Origin: Apostichopus japonicus
Lineage: Eukaryota; Echinodermata; Holothuroidea; Aspidochirotida; Stichopodidae
Assembly (NCBI RefSeq): GCF_037975245.1
Contig: NC_092568.1
Span: 23,524,501 to 23,588,500, forward strand
DNA length: 64,000 nucleotides
Direction: 5' to 3'
The notes below the pieces were generated by a model that ran no database searches, was not told the origin of the DNA, and saw nothing but the letters and a program-made list of their open reading frames with translations. Within the stretch, counting starts at the first letter, position 1; the number at the start of each line of letters is the position of its first letter. Positions 23,622 through 34,863 of the stretch are shown piece after piece. The translations under genes and the position numbers were made by a program.

Positions 23622-26600
23622 CAAGACTGTGAAAAACTCAGTATCTCGAAAAACGTAGAAATAATTCTTATAAGGCGAATGGATATATTCTGCTACTGAA
23701 AAGTATATGAGTATGCGATGAACGATTGAAACGTATTGTTTGTCTGCTATAAACACCGGTATCACTCACACCTGGGATACTCCACCTGAAGTTTTACAGA
23801 AACTTGCACTGCAATCTTTCAAATATATACTTGCAAATAATCCATGATTTCACGAATTAAAAAGTAATCCATTAGAAAGAAATCGACTTGACTTAAGTCA
23901 AATCCAAGAAGTGAGTAAGTATATAGTGGTCAAATTCTCAAGTCAAGAATCTGACAAGAGCTGGTGGTTCAAGCTTATAATTTTGACATCCATTAGCTTA
24001 CTCTTTTCACAAAAGAGCTCAAATTGTGGGATATGACAATCCATTTTGAAATTAACAAATTTGTTTGATCGATCGAAGGATTAAGGTTATGCTAAAGCAG
24101 CTTAAGTGATGCTCAATTATACCGGAATCCCATCGCTTGCCCAAGTGTAATGCCTTGTATCCGCGAGACAATCAACATGCGAAGAATTTTTAGTCGTTGA
24201 CTCAAGTTTCTTACGGTTATCTCAGAAACCGAAGGCTACAACACCTATATAAGTAGTTATCTTTACGGGATCAAACCCAAAAATCAATAACCAGTGGGTA
24301 TTCTTCGTCAAGTATCCGTCCAATAGGAAACGTCGTTTTACAGAAGTTATGGACAAACCAATCAATAACTTTGTAAGAGCACAGAATTTTTGACAATGTT
24401 TAGTTGCTATGGAGAGGGCTCGCTTGTCGCGAGTACTTTTCCCTGTAAAAGTGAAAGGAGATGGACGGGGAATGAGGGGTGGGGCGGGAAGGGTGAACTA
24501 TATATGTCTCGCAATTCCACAGACTCAGGTAAATATTGACTCCATTATATAAAGGAAAATATATGAAGCAAGATATGAATGAAAGCATTCGACATAATTC
24601 GCGACGAATGCGGTCTATTATGTCGTAATGTTATGCTCTGTTGTTATTATTGTCCATCTTAGCTATATATTGAAACACACGAGTCACGTGGTGTCCGATA
24701 TTATTAAACGCGAATGTATAGAAATGCAACTAGTAACAGGCTGAACGGCGTCGTTTCCGATCTGGCAAAGTATGCCTCTTTGACGTAGACCACTTCGAAC
24801 TCGTCAACAAGATTTGTCTTTCCTTCTTTCTGTATTTATTTTTCACGTCACTCTACCTCTGTGTGCAGCGGTCAAGTGGTTTTCTAAAACAATCTATGAG
24901 GGGGGGGGGGGAGAAAGTACCGGGAATCTTCGTATTATCGTCTGATTATAGCGATATACACACAGTATAGTTTTGGGCGCCAAATCATTTTGGTCAACAA
25001 GTGTTATTTTATTCATATATGTGGCTCTTCACTTCAGTGTGTAGCAGCCAAGTGGTAATTTAAAAGCACTCGTGTTTCTGATGCAGTAATCTTTTAGATC
25101 CATCTATCGAATCCCACTCCCAAAACGGAACCTCAAATAAGATGCTAGCATGAGAAAAACCCGCATATATTTATCGATTTACCTTGCAAAATACACTGAT
25201 CTATGATATATTAATATAATGTACAGACATCGCTATATATTCGGTGTTTTGAACTTTTTGTTATCGAAACAGAACTTCATGAGCAAAAGCATGCATCTAT
25301 AAACTTACTTAACTACGATATAGACACACACTGTAATGACAATCTGAAAGCAGTTTGTTATATTTGTAGACAGTGTATCAAGTTTGGTATGAAAAAAGTT
25401 AGGAATGGGGTGGGAGGGGAGGAGAAGGGGGGTGGTTGACCCTCACATTATGGTCTAAGTAGCTGACATCCAAGATATTCTTACGCAAACTGCCACCCTA
25501 TATGGAATACACATATTATGTGTAGACTAGGACGACGTCCACTTATCGCACACGGTGGAGTCTGTAATTGTGTCACCCCTGGCGAGCCATGCAAACACAA
25601 CTCAGTCACTTCCATAAAGTTTTTACATGTGTAAGATGGGTAAGAGTTATAACAGACGGCCAAGAATAATTATGAGAAATTCACATTTGCGATAGAGGTA
25701 TCTAAAAGTAGGCTAGCCTATAATAATATTCAGAATCGTCTTTCGATACAAATTGGTCACACATTTTGCACGTCATACCGGGGTAATATTTACGTGTTCG
25801 TTCTGCCTCTAACATCACATATACTGGTACACATATTAGCGCAGATTTGCAATGACAAAAACAGTTAATACTGCAGGGTTAAACGTGATGTCAATACACC
25901 TCCCCCCCCCCCTCCCATCACCCTATACAGATACGCATACGAATACGCACGCGCACACCGACCATCACTGGCACATCACGATCGGCCTAACAATGCACTA
26001 GAAAGAAAAGAAAAAAATCAAACCCAAGATAAGATTCAAATAAGATTGCCGTCCAATCATAAGGTCTCCATTTCGAGTCACTTCAAGATTAATGTATGTC
26101 GTCCATTTACAGAGTTGTTGACAATTTACAATTTATAATCATGGACGTTAAATATGAATCCAAGCGGTTTTGATAAGCCCAATGAGGCTTCTTCGCGAGT
26201 TCCTGCTTGCAGGAGGATCTGACATACATACATACCTTTATTTTCACGTACATATCAGTTTGAAATCGTGTCTAGGACATTTCCGTGTTTCGAGTAAAAC
26301 TCCAGGAGAGAATATTTGTATTTGCATTATTCTTTATTTCTTTATTTACCTCGCATACACGTGGACAACCTTTTTCTCGATGAGAGGGCGACATTTTGAA
26401 ACAGATCTTTCTTTCATTTCAACCACGATAAGATATACGGCATTGCTTGTTGAGGTACAGGTTGCTCTAGGTATATGCTAAACTAGCCACACATAAAACA
26501 AGATAATGATAATTAAAAAAGGGTTTGATAGTATTTGAAGAACTAGTTACACTGTTTTAATCATTTTTTTGACAATGTTTTGTGGTCATAGAGTTTCATG

Positions 26601-28121
26601 GTGACAAGTACTAACTCCGATACACTGATGTTTATAAAATGAGGCAAATTTCCTCTTTGTAAGACTTAATAAATACTTTAATGCACTAGTTGGACTCACG
26701 ATTTTCTGTTATTGTTGATAACCATAGGATACCTAAGTAGAAGCATTACATTTTACATTTGTAACTTTTTTCGTTAAAAAGCGGTGAGTATTATTCTTAT
26801 CAAATTGGTGCAACTTGCCATAATGTGGTGTTATAGTTAACCCTATAGTGTTGCCCCTGCCGTCAAGTTGCAGTTAAAACCCTCAAACTGAATTATTGAG
26901 GGGAAATATTGAGGGGAATATGCTAAATCAAAAGTGTGGTACCAAATATATATATATAATATCCTCTCTTCTTTCAGCTCCGCACGTTTATTTTTTCTTT
27001 CTCTCTCTCCTTTGAAAAAAAAGTCTATATAAATATTGGTGCTAGTTTAGAAATGTCGACAATTGTCTATTGAATTTCAACAGTTGCCCAGGTGTCCTAC
27101 CAATGCAATTTATAACTTGCCCTAAAATTGCATTGCCTCTATCGATCCTTATAATGCCGAGCTTTGTCTGTAGGCCTAAAACTTCAGTGCTTCTAAAACT
27201 AGCTACAATAAGTAAGCGGTACCTTCTAGCGAGAATATCATTCGTGAAGAAATATATACTATTATTATGTATCATTACGTAACGCACAATATCGAGTTAT
27301 GAAAAACTAAGAAGTAAACATCTGCACTTGATTCACTCTTCGTAATATTTCGAGCATGAGCGTCCGGGCAACTGTGACCTAACCCCCCCCCCCTACCCAC
27401 CTCGGGAATACTAAATAAAAGAAACCAAAAAATTGCTCGCTCGTAAATATTGGATCAACCGGTTCCATTTTAACGGTTAGTAACGGCTCGATACTTTTCA
27501 TCCTTTCGACGGGTGACCGGTTTAAATACCCTGAAGTTTATTTGCCCCTCTCTGTAATTTTATTAATCGGCGGACGTCAACGATTCCGAGTGTGGATACC
27601 AATTTTTGCTTGATGCCCCCCCCCCCCATCAGAAGTATAAGTGTTTGAGTCCCTGGATATACGCTGTATTCTATTCTAAGTTGCCCTTAGTGGGGGAGTT
27701 CTTCCTCGTAAGAGTGCCTGTTCCTATTGAAGCCAATAGAAACATGTCGCTTAAAGACAAAGAAATTATTATTCCCGATTGGTGTAAGATAAACTTGCTA
27801 GCTGTTGCCCATTGACTTATTTCCATCATAAAGTCACTCTCTGTGGAGATATAGCAAGAAATATTATACTTTCTGTTCATTCTGTGTTGAAAGACATAGC
27901 ACAACAATGTATGAGCGTAACACATGAAGAGTTTTAAAGCAAAGGAGATAAATGTCTATCATTGAGAACCCACTCCAAGGGTATGTTATAGAATATGGGG
28001 AACTATAAAATAGTAACTTTCATTAGGTTTTTGACACTTTTGTTCCAAATGAAAGGTTCACTTTCTCCAAAGCCATATTCTATAAAGATGAGAAAATCGT
28101 GAGCGCCTTGAGCAGTTCATG

Positions 28122-28123
<2 letters not shown>
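23622..28123. other. intergenic, no gene seen
   Basis: Upstream of the GPCR. AT-rich, with poly-G/C runs near 24900, 25425 and 25905. No conserved domain is visible in any frame; the 26170-26481 frame is Ile/Leu-rich without recognisable motifs. Confidence 0.45.
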
Positions 28124-28185
<62 letters not shown>

Positions 28186-28203
28186 CATAAATATATATAT
28201 ATA

Positions 28204-28241
<38 letters not shown>

Positions 28242-28253
28242 AATACACATATA
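28124..28253. repeat. (AT)n microsatellite
   Basis: AT dinucleotide array with a few ACATACATAAAT interruptions. Confidence 0.95.
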
Positions 28254-28374
28254 ACTCACTAAACGGTACAGTTTCAAATATATACGTATAATATGTATAT
28301 AAATGAATTTTCTTCATTTTCTTTGCCTTGGATCACCATTAAAGGTTCCATCCATACTGCCGCAAGTTTTCAGG

Positions 28375-29655
28375 AAATTTCTTCCTCTATTAAATAAAGT
28401 CCAGTTTAGTCCAGCCCAGTCCTTTCTAAGCACGGATCCTTAAACCCATTAGCATTTCTTATAAAATCTCGCCCCAAGAAATGAATAAAATTCGAAAGTT
28501 GCTGTTGACAGTTCGTGTTATGACTAAAATTCCTTGGGTCCGAACCCCTCCAGTTGTTCATGTAAAGCCTGGACTTCAAGTACGTATGCTACTTTGCTAT
28601 TCAATATCGTCCGAATAAATGTGCAAGTGTCACAAAATGCATGAGAGATGTTCAAGGTTTATGATGACACTTTTAAGAGTCAAATAAAGTGCTGTCACAA
28701 AGCAAATGGTGCTTTTGATAAAGAATATCTGAATGTTTTCACAACTTTAGTATATATGTTAATAATTTAAATTCAAACATTAAATCTGAGGGAGGATAAA
28801 ATGATTATTATCAAAATGAAAGCAGACTGTATAGGAATTGAAGGTACATCTTGAACACATCTTCGAATTTTATGCATTACTTTTGACAGACTGACAGCGT
28901 GAAGTGACTAAAATGACGAAATTACAAGGATAGATCGAACAGAAAAATCAATATTTTTAAAATTTCTTATGAGGAAAGAGCCATTTTGAATAGAGAAATG
29001 AGAGATGAAAGCTTTGATGATAGTTAAAACTCGAATTAGAATTAAAAAAACAACAACACGGCTGTTGGTTTAGAACTCTCTCAATAAAAAATTACCTACT
29101 TTATTGTGACGGGGGCTCTATAGGTAACTGCATGGCTACAATAATTTCGAAGAATAATTTTTCAATAGACATGTTTTCGTATAGTTCATTATATATATAT
29201 ATAGCATAGCTCAAATACATCATTATTCTACCGCAAATAATGTTATATGACAAACCCACCCAGTTTGGGTCACCTATTTTACACTTCATCATGAAGTTTG
29301 AGTTCAAGGAATCCACTCCCTTTTGGGTCGGGGAGGGGGCATCGCTTGTCTGTAAGCCCTCTATCTCAGGTTCATCAAACCTTTGCGATTCTATTTGCTT
29401 GTACCTCTGTGCGTACCTCTGTATCGCTATGTTTGTATATTTTGTTCAGTCTTCAGGGGAATGCCAGTCTTGTCACAGCTTTTTCTGTAGCACTAAACCG
29501 TGAGCGTGCAGTACATACGTTAAGCAATTCCCCGTATAACCGTGCATATATACGCGTGGAATAGATTTATACCTAACAAATGATTTCTGGAGGGTAAACC
29601 GTGGCACACAAGACTCGGGTCTCAAGACTACAGGAATCAACATAAGAACTGATTA
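28375..29655. repeat. segmental duplication block A, unit 1
   Basis: Aligns collinearly with 40522-41803. Long near-identical tracts occur at about 28530-28635 and 28837-28970. No conserved reading frame: the short frames at 29240-29564 exist in both copies but are shifted by indels. Confidence 0.9.
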
Positions 29656-29839
29656 ATCATTTTATACGACCAGAAGTTTGATATGATCAATTTATACGTA
29701 ACAAAGAACCACCCTGCAATGCATATGTATATATTGCAGTCTTAAAGAAAAGAGTAATTCAAATAACTATGGTGTGATATGCCACTGGAACGAAATTTTT
29801 TGCTTTCCATGACCCGGTCTGTTCATGTATATATTTCAA

Positions 29840-31161
29840 TTTAATTAAGACTGATAAAATAATTAACTATATCTAATTAATTAACTTCTGGTACCTCTGT
29901 TTCTATCTAACATAAGTTATTTATTCTGTTAATTATAACTTGTCTGTATCTTCTACTATGTGTTTATGAATTACTTGATGTGTAATAGTAACCATGGAAG
30001 ATGGATATAAACTTTATACGACCAGTGTACTTTGCTTGAACGTGCGTACCCTGCATCCTGCACAAACCACACACGGTGGCGAAGCACTCCTCGTACAAAT
30101 TTTTGTCTACGCTCTGCTGACGTCGGATACTAAGGATTTAGATTCGTCAATGAAGCGTCACCTTAAAGTAGCCTTTCATGCAGCTCAGTCTGCGTTATGT
30201 AGTATTGTTCAATGCTGAGGGATTTGAGCTATTCAACCTCTGCTGTTAAACAGAGATTACTACCAACTCTCTGGGATAACTTGAAAGCTACTCTTAAGAG
30301 GCAACCGATTCACATAAAGGTACACAACTTTGAGATTAACGATTGTTGCTTTGTTATCTGTGTGTATCGGTAGTAATTAAGAGGATAATGATACAATTCC
30401 ATTGTCCATAGATCTTGAAGCCAGTTGGGAGCAGATTTCAAGGTAGTTTGCTTATCTCTTATTCACGTGTACCGCCGCGGGACCTACATTTCGTAATCAT
30501 TGACCCTGGGAGGTTCATCATGTCAGTGTTAAACTGACTAGGCATACCTCCGCGTATTGCTCATCTTATTCTACAACTCGTTAAACAATGAAAAGCTATT
30601 TCGTCTGATATCATCCCTTTGCGAAAGTCATGGTTCACGTTTTTCTAACCCTTCAGCTAAGTTTATTAAAGTTACAAACTGGGACAACTATACTCACCCT
30701 TAACAGATCTTCTCCGAAAACGTTTCTATCGAATGGAATGCAAATTTCACTAGGACCTAATAAGTTCACGAAGAACTTCCACGTAGACTGATCTCTCGTC
30801 TACTAATTTATATTTACTACATCAAAACAAGTCGGTAATTGCCTAAAACAAAGTTTCATGTTATCTGCTTCCGTGTTTTTGTTTTGTGTTTGTATATGAG
30901 AGTCCTTCATGATGTGATAAGCTAAGGGTTGACACAAGCGTACGTGTTACGATGCAAGATTACCTCAGTTGTATAAGACTCGCAGAGGATTGAACCTAAG
31001 CCTACATAGAACCAGAAGAATAGCCTTCTTTGTCAAGTAATCCTCAAAGGTACGTCACGTTGCACAGAGGAATTCGCGACACAAGGACACTTAAACTGAC
31101 TTCAAGCTGAACAGACTTAAGCTGACTTCAAGCTGAATATTGTGTCGACATCATTCAAGAA
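29840..31161 (+). promoter_or_regulatory. duplicated 5' flank (block B) of CYP copy 1
   Basis: Homologous to 43261-44231, which lacks about 350 bp corresponding to 30150-30495, and near the gene to 34490-34863. The last 70 bp carry a tandemly repeated CTGACTTCAAGCTGAA word, also doubled in copy 3 but single in copy 2. It presumably holds the promoter and 5' UTR. I found no clear TATA box or full aryl-hydrocarbon-receptor element (TNGCGTG) by eye. Confidence 0.6.
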
Positions 31162-32748
31162 ATGGAGACGCTGATAGACCAGAGTAACCGATCTGTTTTG
31201 TATTTGGGGTCGTGGATAGAAACTACATCCGCGAATCTCTCGTTCATTCTTTCCATTCTGGCTGTGTTTCTGATGGTGAAATCGATTATAGGTAGTAATA
31301 AAAGGAAACCGATTCCACTAGATGCACGAGAAGCACCTGGACCAATTGGTCTTCCGATCATTGGTAACATCATCCAACTTGGAACTGTACCTCACGTATC
31401 GTTCGTGGAGTTGGCTAAGAAGTACGGTGATGTCTTTCGAATTAGGATTGGAAGTCGTTCTGTCATCGTTCTTAATGGAAGACAGGCAATTCATCAAGCT
31501 TTAGTAAGGCAATCTGTTGATTTTGCTGGACGCCCTGAGTTAAATGGTTTCCAAACTACTGTTGCCCTTAACGGAGGATCAGTTGCATTTACGACTTACG
31601 ACGAAGGGTGGAAGTTGCATCGAAAAATAGCAGATAACGCATTACGTCACTTTACCTCAGGTAAACAATCAGTCCTTGTCGAACAACAAGTGAAACTTGA
31701 AGCGACTGAGTTTATCAGCTTTGTTATGAATAATAATAATGCCGCCGTCATTGACCCTTCTAAACTGCTTAAACTTTCTGTGAGCAACATCATGGCAAGT
31801 TTATTGTTTCAAGTGCGTCACGAACTTGACCACGAAGAACTGAAATCAATTGTCAACAACAGCGACCTATTCACAGATGCAATCTCAGGAAGTAATATGA
31901 TTGACTTCATGCCTTGGCTGGGAGTGATATTTCCTGGTAAAATGAAATCGTTTACAGAATTGGCGACGAAATTCAGAGACATACTTGGAGTTCACGTCAA
32001 AAATCATCGCGATAATTACCAACATGGGTTAGACAGCGACATTTTGTATTACCTCATGACACTGTCTGAGGGAATTGATCCAAAGCAAAGACAAGAACTT
32101 AGATTAACGGACGAACGAATACGGTCAGTGGTCTACGACTTTTTCGGGGCAGGATTTGAGACTGTAGCCTCTACTTTGATGTGGGCATTTCTCTATGCTA
32201 TTTATTTCCCAGATTTACAAAAACGGATGCAAGAAGAGATGGACGATGTGATAGGTCGTGACCGTCTGCCGTCCCTGGCTGACCGAGGTAGACTTCCCCT
32301 GACTGAAGCCTTTCTCGCGGAGGTTTCCCGCCATTCCTCTGTTGTGCCAACTACACTACCACACAGCACAGTACGAGATACAATACTGGAAGGCGGGTAT
32401 AATTTATATATTCCTAAGGACACAGTTGTTTTTGTGAATCTGTATTCAATTCACTGTGATCCCGAAGAATGGAGTGAACCTGGTAGGTTTGATCCGAAAA
32501 GATTCCTCTCACCAGATGGCCAAAAACTCGACAACGATAAAGTAGATTCGTTGATGCGATTTGGTGTTGGTCGAAGACGATGTATCGGGTCCGAGGTTGC
32601 ACAGATGGAGCTATTCCTGTACTTTACTGTAATTCTCCATCAGTGTTCATTGAGAAGTACCGAGGGCCAAAAACTTACTCTGAAAGGAGAAGGTTCCTTG
32701 CTGGTGGTAAGGCCACCTAAGTATGATATGGAGATGGTGCTTCGGTAG
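31162..32748 (+). CDS. CYP1-like cytochrome P450, copy 1
   Basis: A heme-thiolate monooxygenase, probably NADPH-reductase dependent and anchored in the endoplasmic reticulum membrane. 528 residues in a single exon, a normal microsomal P450 length. Visible: N-terminal hydrophobic anchor (about 24-43) and basic stop; hinge APGPIGLPIIGN (58-69); C-helix WKLHR (150-154); I-helix FGAGFETV (328-335), as in CYP1 rather than the usual AGTxT; K-helix ExxR E387-R390; HSSVVPTTLPHST (391-403), typical of CYP1; FDPKRF (443-448); and heme loop FGVGRRRCIG with Cys474. The start is set by an ATG conserved in all three copies. An AATAAA at 33251-33256 is conserved downstream of every copy. The I-helix/K-helix pattern supports clan 2, CYP1-like; the exact subfamily and substrate are unknown. 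Confidence 0.95.
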   Translation: METLIDQSNRSVLYLGSWIETTSANLSFILSILAVFLMVKSIIGSNKRKPIPLDAREAPGPIGLPIIGNIIQLGTVPHVSFVELAKKYGDVFRIRIGSRSVIVLNGRQAIHQALVRQSVDFAGRPELNGFQTTVALNGGSVAFTTYDEGWKLHRKIADNALRHFTSGKQSVLVEQQVKLEATEFISFVMNNNNAAVIDPSKLLKLSVSNIMASLLFQVRHELDHEELKSIVNNSDLFTDAISGSNMIDFMPWLGVIFPGKMKSFTELATKFRDILGVHVKNHRDNYQHGLDSDILYYLMTLSEGIDPKQRQELRLTDERIRSVVYDFFGAGFETVASTLMWAFLYAIYFPDLQKRMQEEMDDVIGRDRLPSLADRGRLPLTEAFLAEVSRHSSVVPTTLPHSTVRDTILEGGYNLYIPKDTVVFVNLYSIHCDPEEWSEPGRFDPKRFLSPDGQKLDNDKVDSLMRFGVGRRRCIGSEVAQMELFLYFTVILHQCSLRSTEGQKLTLKGEGSLLVVRPPKYDMEMVLR

Positions 32749-34434
32749 AAAATCTAATCTTGGTCATTTGAATTGTTTCAGTGCAAAAGAAAAACAAATC
32801 TTTGAACTATTAGCATAGGGAGTTGGGGTGATCTCCTCGTTTCCTAGTCACAGGAATTCAAGGGTATTACTAGTGCCCTAAGCTAAAGCCTTTTTGGTAA
32901 CAAATTTCAACGGTTAGTTTACTCGGGGGGTTAAACCTTTCCAATTAACTTTAATGCGTATTTAACTTCTCAACCAAAGTGATGAAAAAGAAAGATTTAC
33001 CGGTTTAAAATTGCTTATTAAGAGTTTGAACATGTAAATGGAGTGGCAGAAAATCATTGGAAGCATTCTGTTTCAAGCGTTGTCTTAGCTAGTCTCCTTC
33101 TTTATCGTTTTCATGGTTACAAAACGAGGCCGGTACATACTTTTGAACTTTTTTATTATTTCAAAACCCATTCTGGATTGACAAAAGACATGTATATAAT
33201 CGTAATTATTATTAACAGAAAACAATGTGATGATGCTATAAGACATATGAAATAAAAACAATAAAAAGGAAACACCTTTCCTATGTGGGGAGGGGATAAG
33301 GGGGGGGGGAGAAATCCCCATCTTTGATATCCTTCTGAACGTGTTCATGTAAGAGGTTGTAACATAATCAGTTATGGTACATCATCACTGATCGTCGTAA
33401 CTTGTTTAGTTAGTGATATAAATTCTCTCCCAAGGACCCAAGGTACTTTATCAGAAAGTACATGTGGTAAATATGTTTGTCATTGATTTGTGGACAATTT
33501 GCTTGTAATTGTCGATAATTTCTCTGTAATAATAGACCGACAGTCAGTTTGCAGTTCGTTTCCAAATAGGCCTATACATGAAGGACATCTCTTAACATCA
33601 TCTCTATTGAATGTACCCTGCTCGTCATATTTAAGTCATGATACAGTACAATGTCAATTGTTTCCTATACTTCACATATTACAGGAGCAGAGTTAATTCC
33701 TTTAATAATATAGTATTCAAAGCAATGGATTAATTCGAACAAATTACTTTCCACAGCGTATAGGCCTTCTATAAATGCAAGGGAGTGTATTGTTTAACAA
33801 TTGTAAGCCTTAGTGGAAGGCACATTGTGAACTCGTAGTCACTAGTCTTAGAGCTACTTGATGTCTTTGAATACATTTATATTATCTGTGGTATTATTGT
33901 TAACTGAAATGTTCCGATTTGCTCTATATATTTGGTGTGTGTAAAGATTCATTAGAATATAATTAGTACTAACAAAAGCTGTTGTTTCTTAATATAATTT
34001 GCAACATTTAATAGCAGGGAGGTATGTCACCTCCAGTATCTGCAAAATTGTTTGAACAGTTTTTCTTTTTGGTTCAACTTCATCTTTCTTTCCTGTTCTT
34101 GCTTTTTATGTTACTAGCCTAGATTTTCTGATATTCGTATTGGTTTATACTTTTCCAAGAGGTATGTTCCATGCATTCGCTACGGCTGAGATTACGTTAA
34201 CGAGTACACTTTGAATAAATGGAAATGCTCATAGACAAGATTATTCTTGTGTTGCTCTTTTTATTATTATTATTAATTCTCATATTTCCATCTCCCTAGC
34301 AATGATTCTCTTTACAAACTGCTTTAAGTTGAGCAGGCATTCATCTTTCTAATCGGTGATTTCCGGCTATATCCAGATCCGTTCTCCAACTGATAAACCA
34401 ACACGATACACAATGTCAATTCCAAACTGAGCAA
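32749..34434. repeat. 3' flank block C, unit 1
   Basis: Collinear with 36451-38087 and 45825-47540, diverged by scattered substitutions and small indels. It contains the AATAAA at 33251. The homology stops near 34434, where the unit 1/unit 2 junction lies. Confidence 0.85.
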
Positions 34435-34489
34435 TTCATAAAGCTACTGTACCCCATTAATGTGACTGTCGGGGGGGGGGGGGGGGCTA
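34435..34489. other. duplication junction with poly-G tract
   Basis: Short unique stretch containing a run of about 17 G between the end of block C of unit 1 and the truncated block B of unit 2. Confidence 0.6.
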
Positions 34490-34863
34490 ACCTCTCGTCT
34501 ACTAATTTACATTTACCACATCAAAACAAGTAGGTATATAATTGCATAAAAGGTGTTCATTTTATCTGCTCCCGGTTTGTTTGTTTTATCTGCTCCCGGT
34601 TTGTTTGTGTTTGTATATGAAAGTCCCATATGTTGTAATAGTAAGCTAAGGTCATAGCACAAGCGTTGGTGTTAGGATGCATGATTACCTCCGTTGTATA
34701 AGAATCGCTAGCAATTAACCTTAAAGCCTTCATAGAGCAATATAGCTTCCTTTGTCAAGTAATCTTCAAAGGTACACAACGTTGCACAGTGGAATTAAAA
34801 AGGCATGCACTTTATAGACACACTTAAATTGACTACAAGCTGAATGTCGACATCATTCAAAAA
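34490..34863 (+). promoter_or_regulatory. truncated 5' flank (block B) of CYP copy 2
   Basis: Only the proximal ~370 bp of block B is present, so copy 2 has lost or never received the distal upstream region and block A. It contains one tandem duplication of its own (TTTATCTGCTCCCGGTTTG twice, 34559-34605). The CTGACTTCAAGCTGAA word of the other copies occurs once, diverged (TTGACTACAAGCTGAA). Confidence 0.6.

Noticed and set aside
23622-23765. 48-residue N-terminal extension of the GPCR
   Set aside because: No ATG in it; kept only as a possible 5' exon.
28058-28240. IYIYIY frame on the minus strand
   Set aside because: AT microsatellite artefact.
29495-29560. Aryl-hydrocarbon-receptor response elements upstream of CYP copy 1
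   Set aside because: GCGTG cores exist near 29506 and 29551 but lack the TNGCGTG context and are far upstream; one is not kept in unit 3.
31155-31373. Antisense frames conserved over the P450 copies (also at 32202-32602, 35904-36304, 44114-44449, 45278-45678)
   Set aside because: They recur only because the sense coding sequence is conserved; no domain and no start context.
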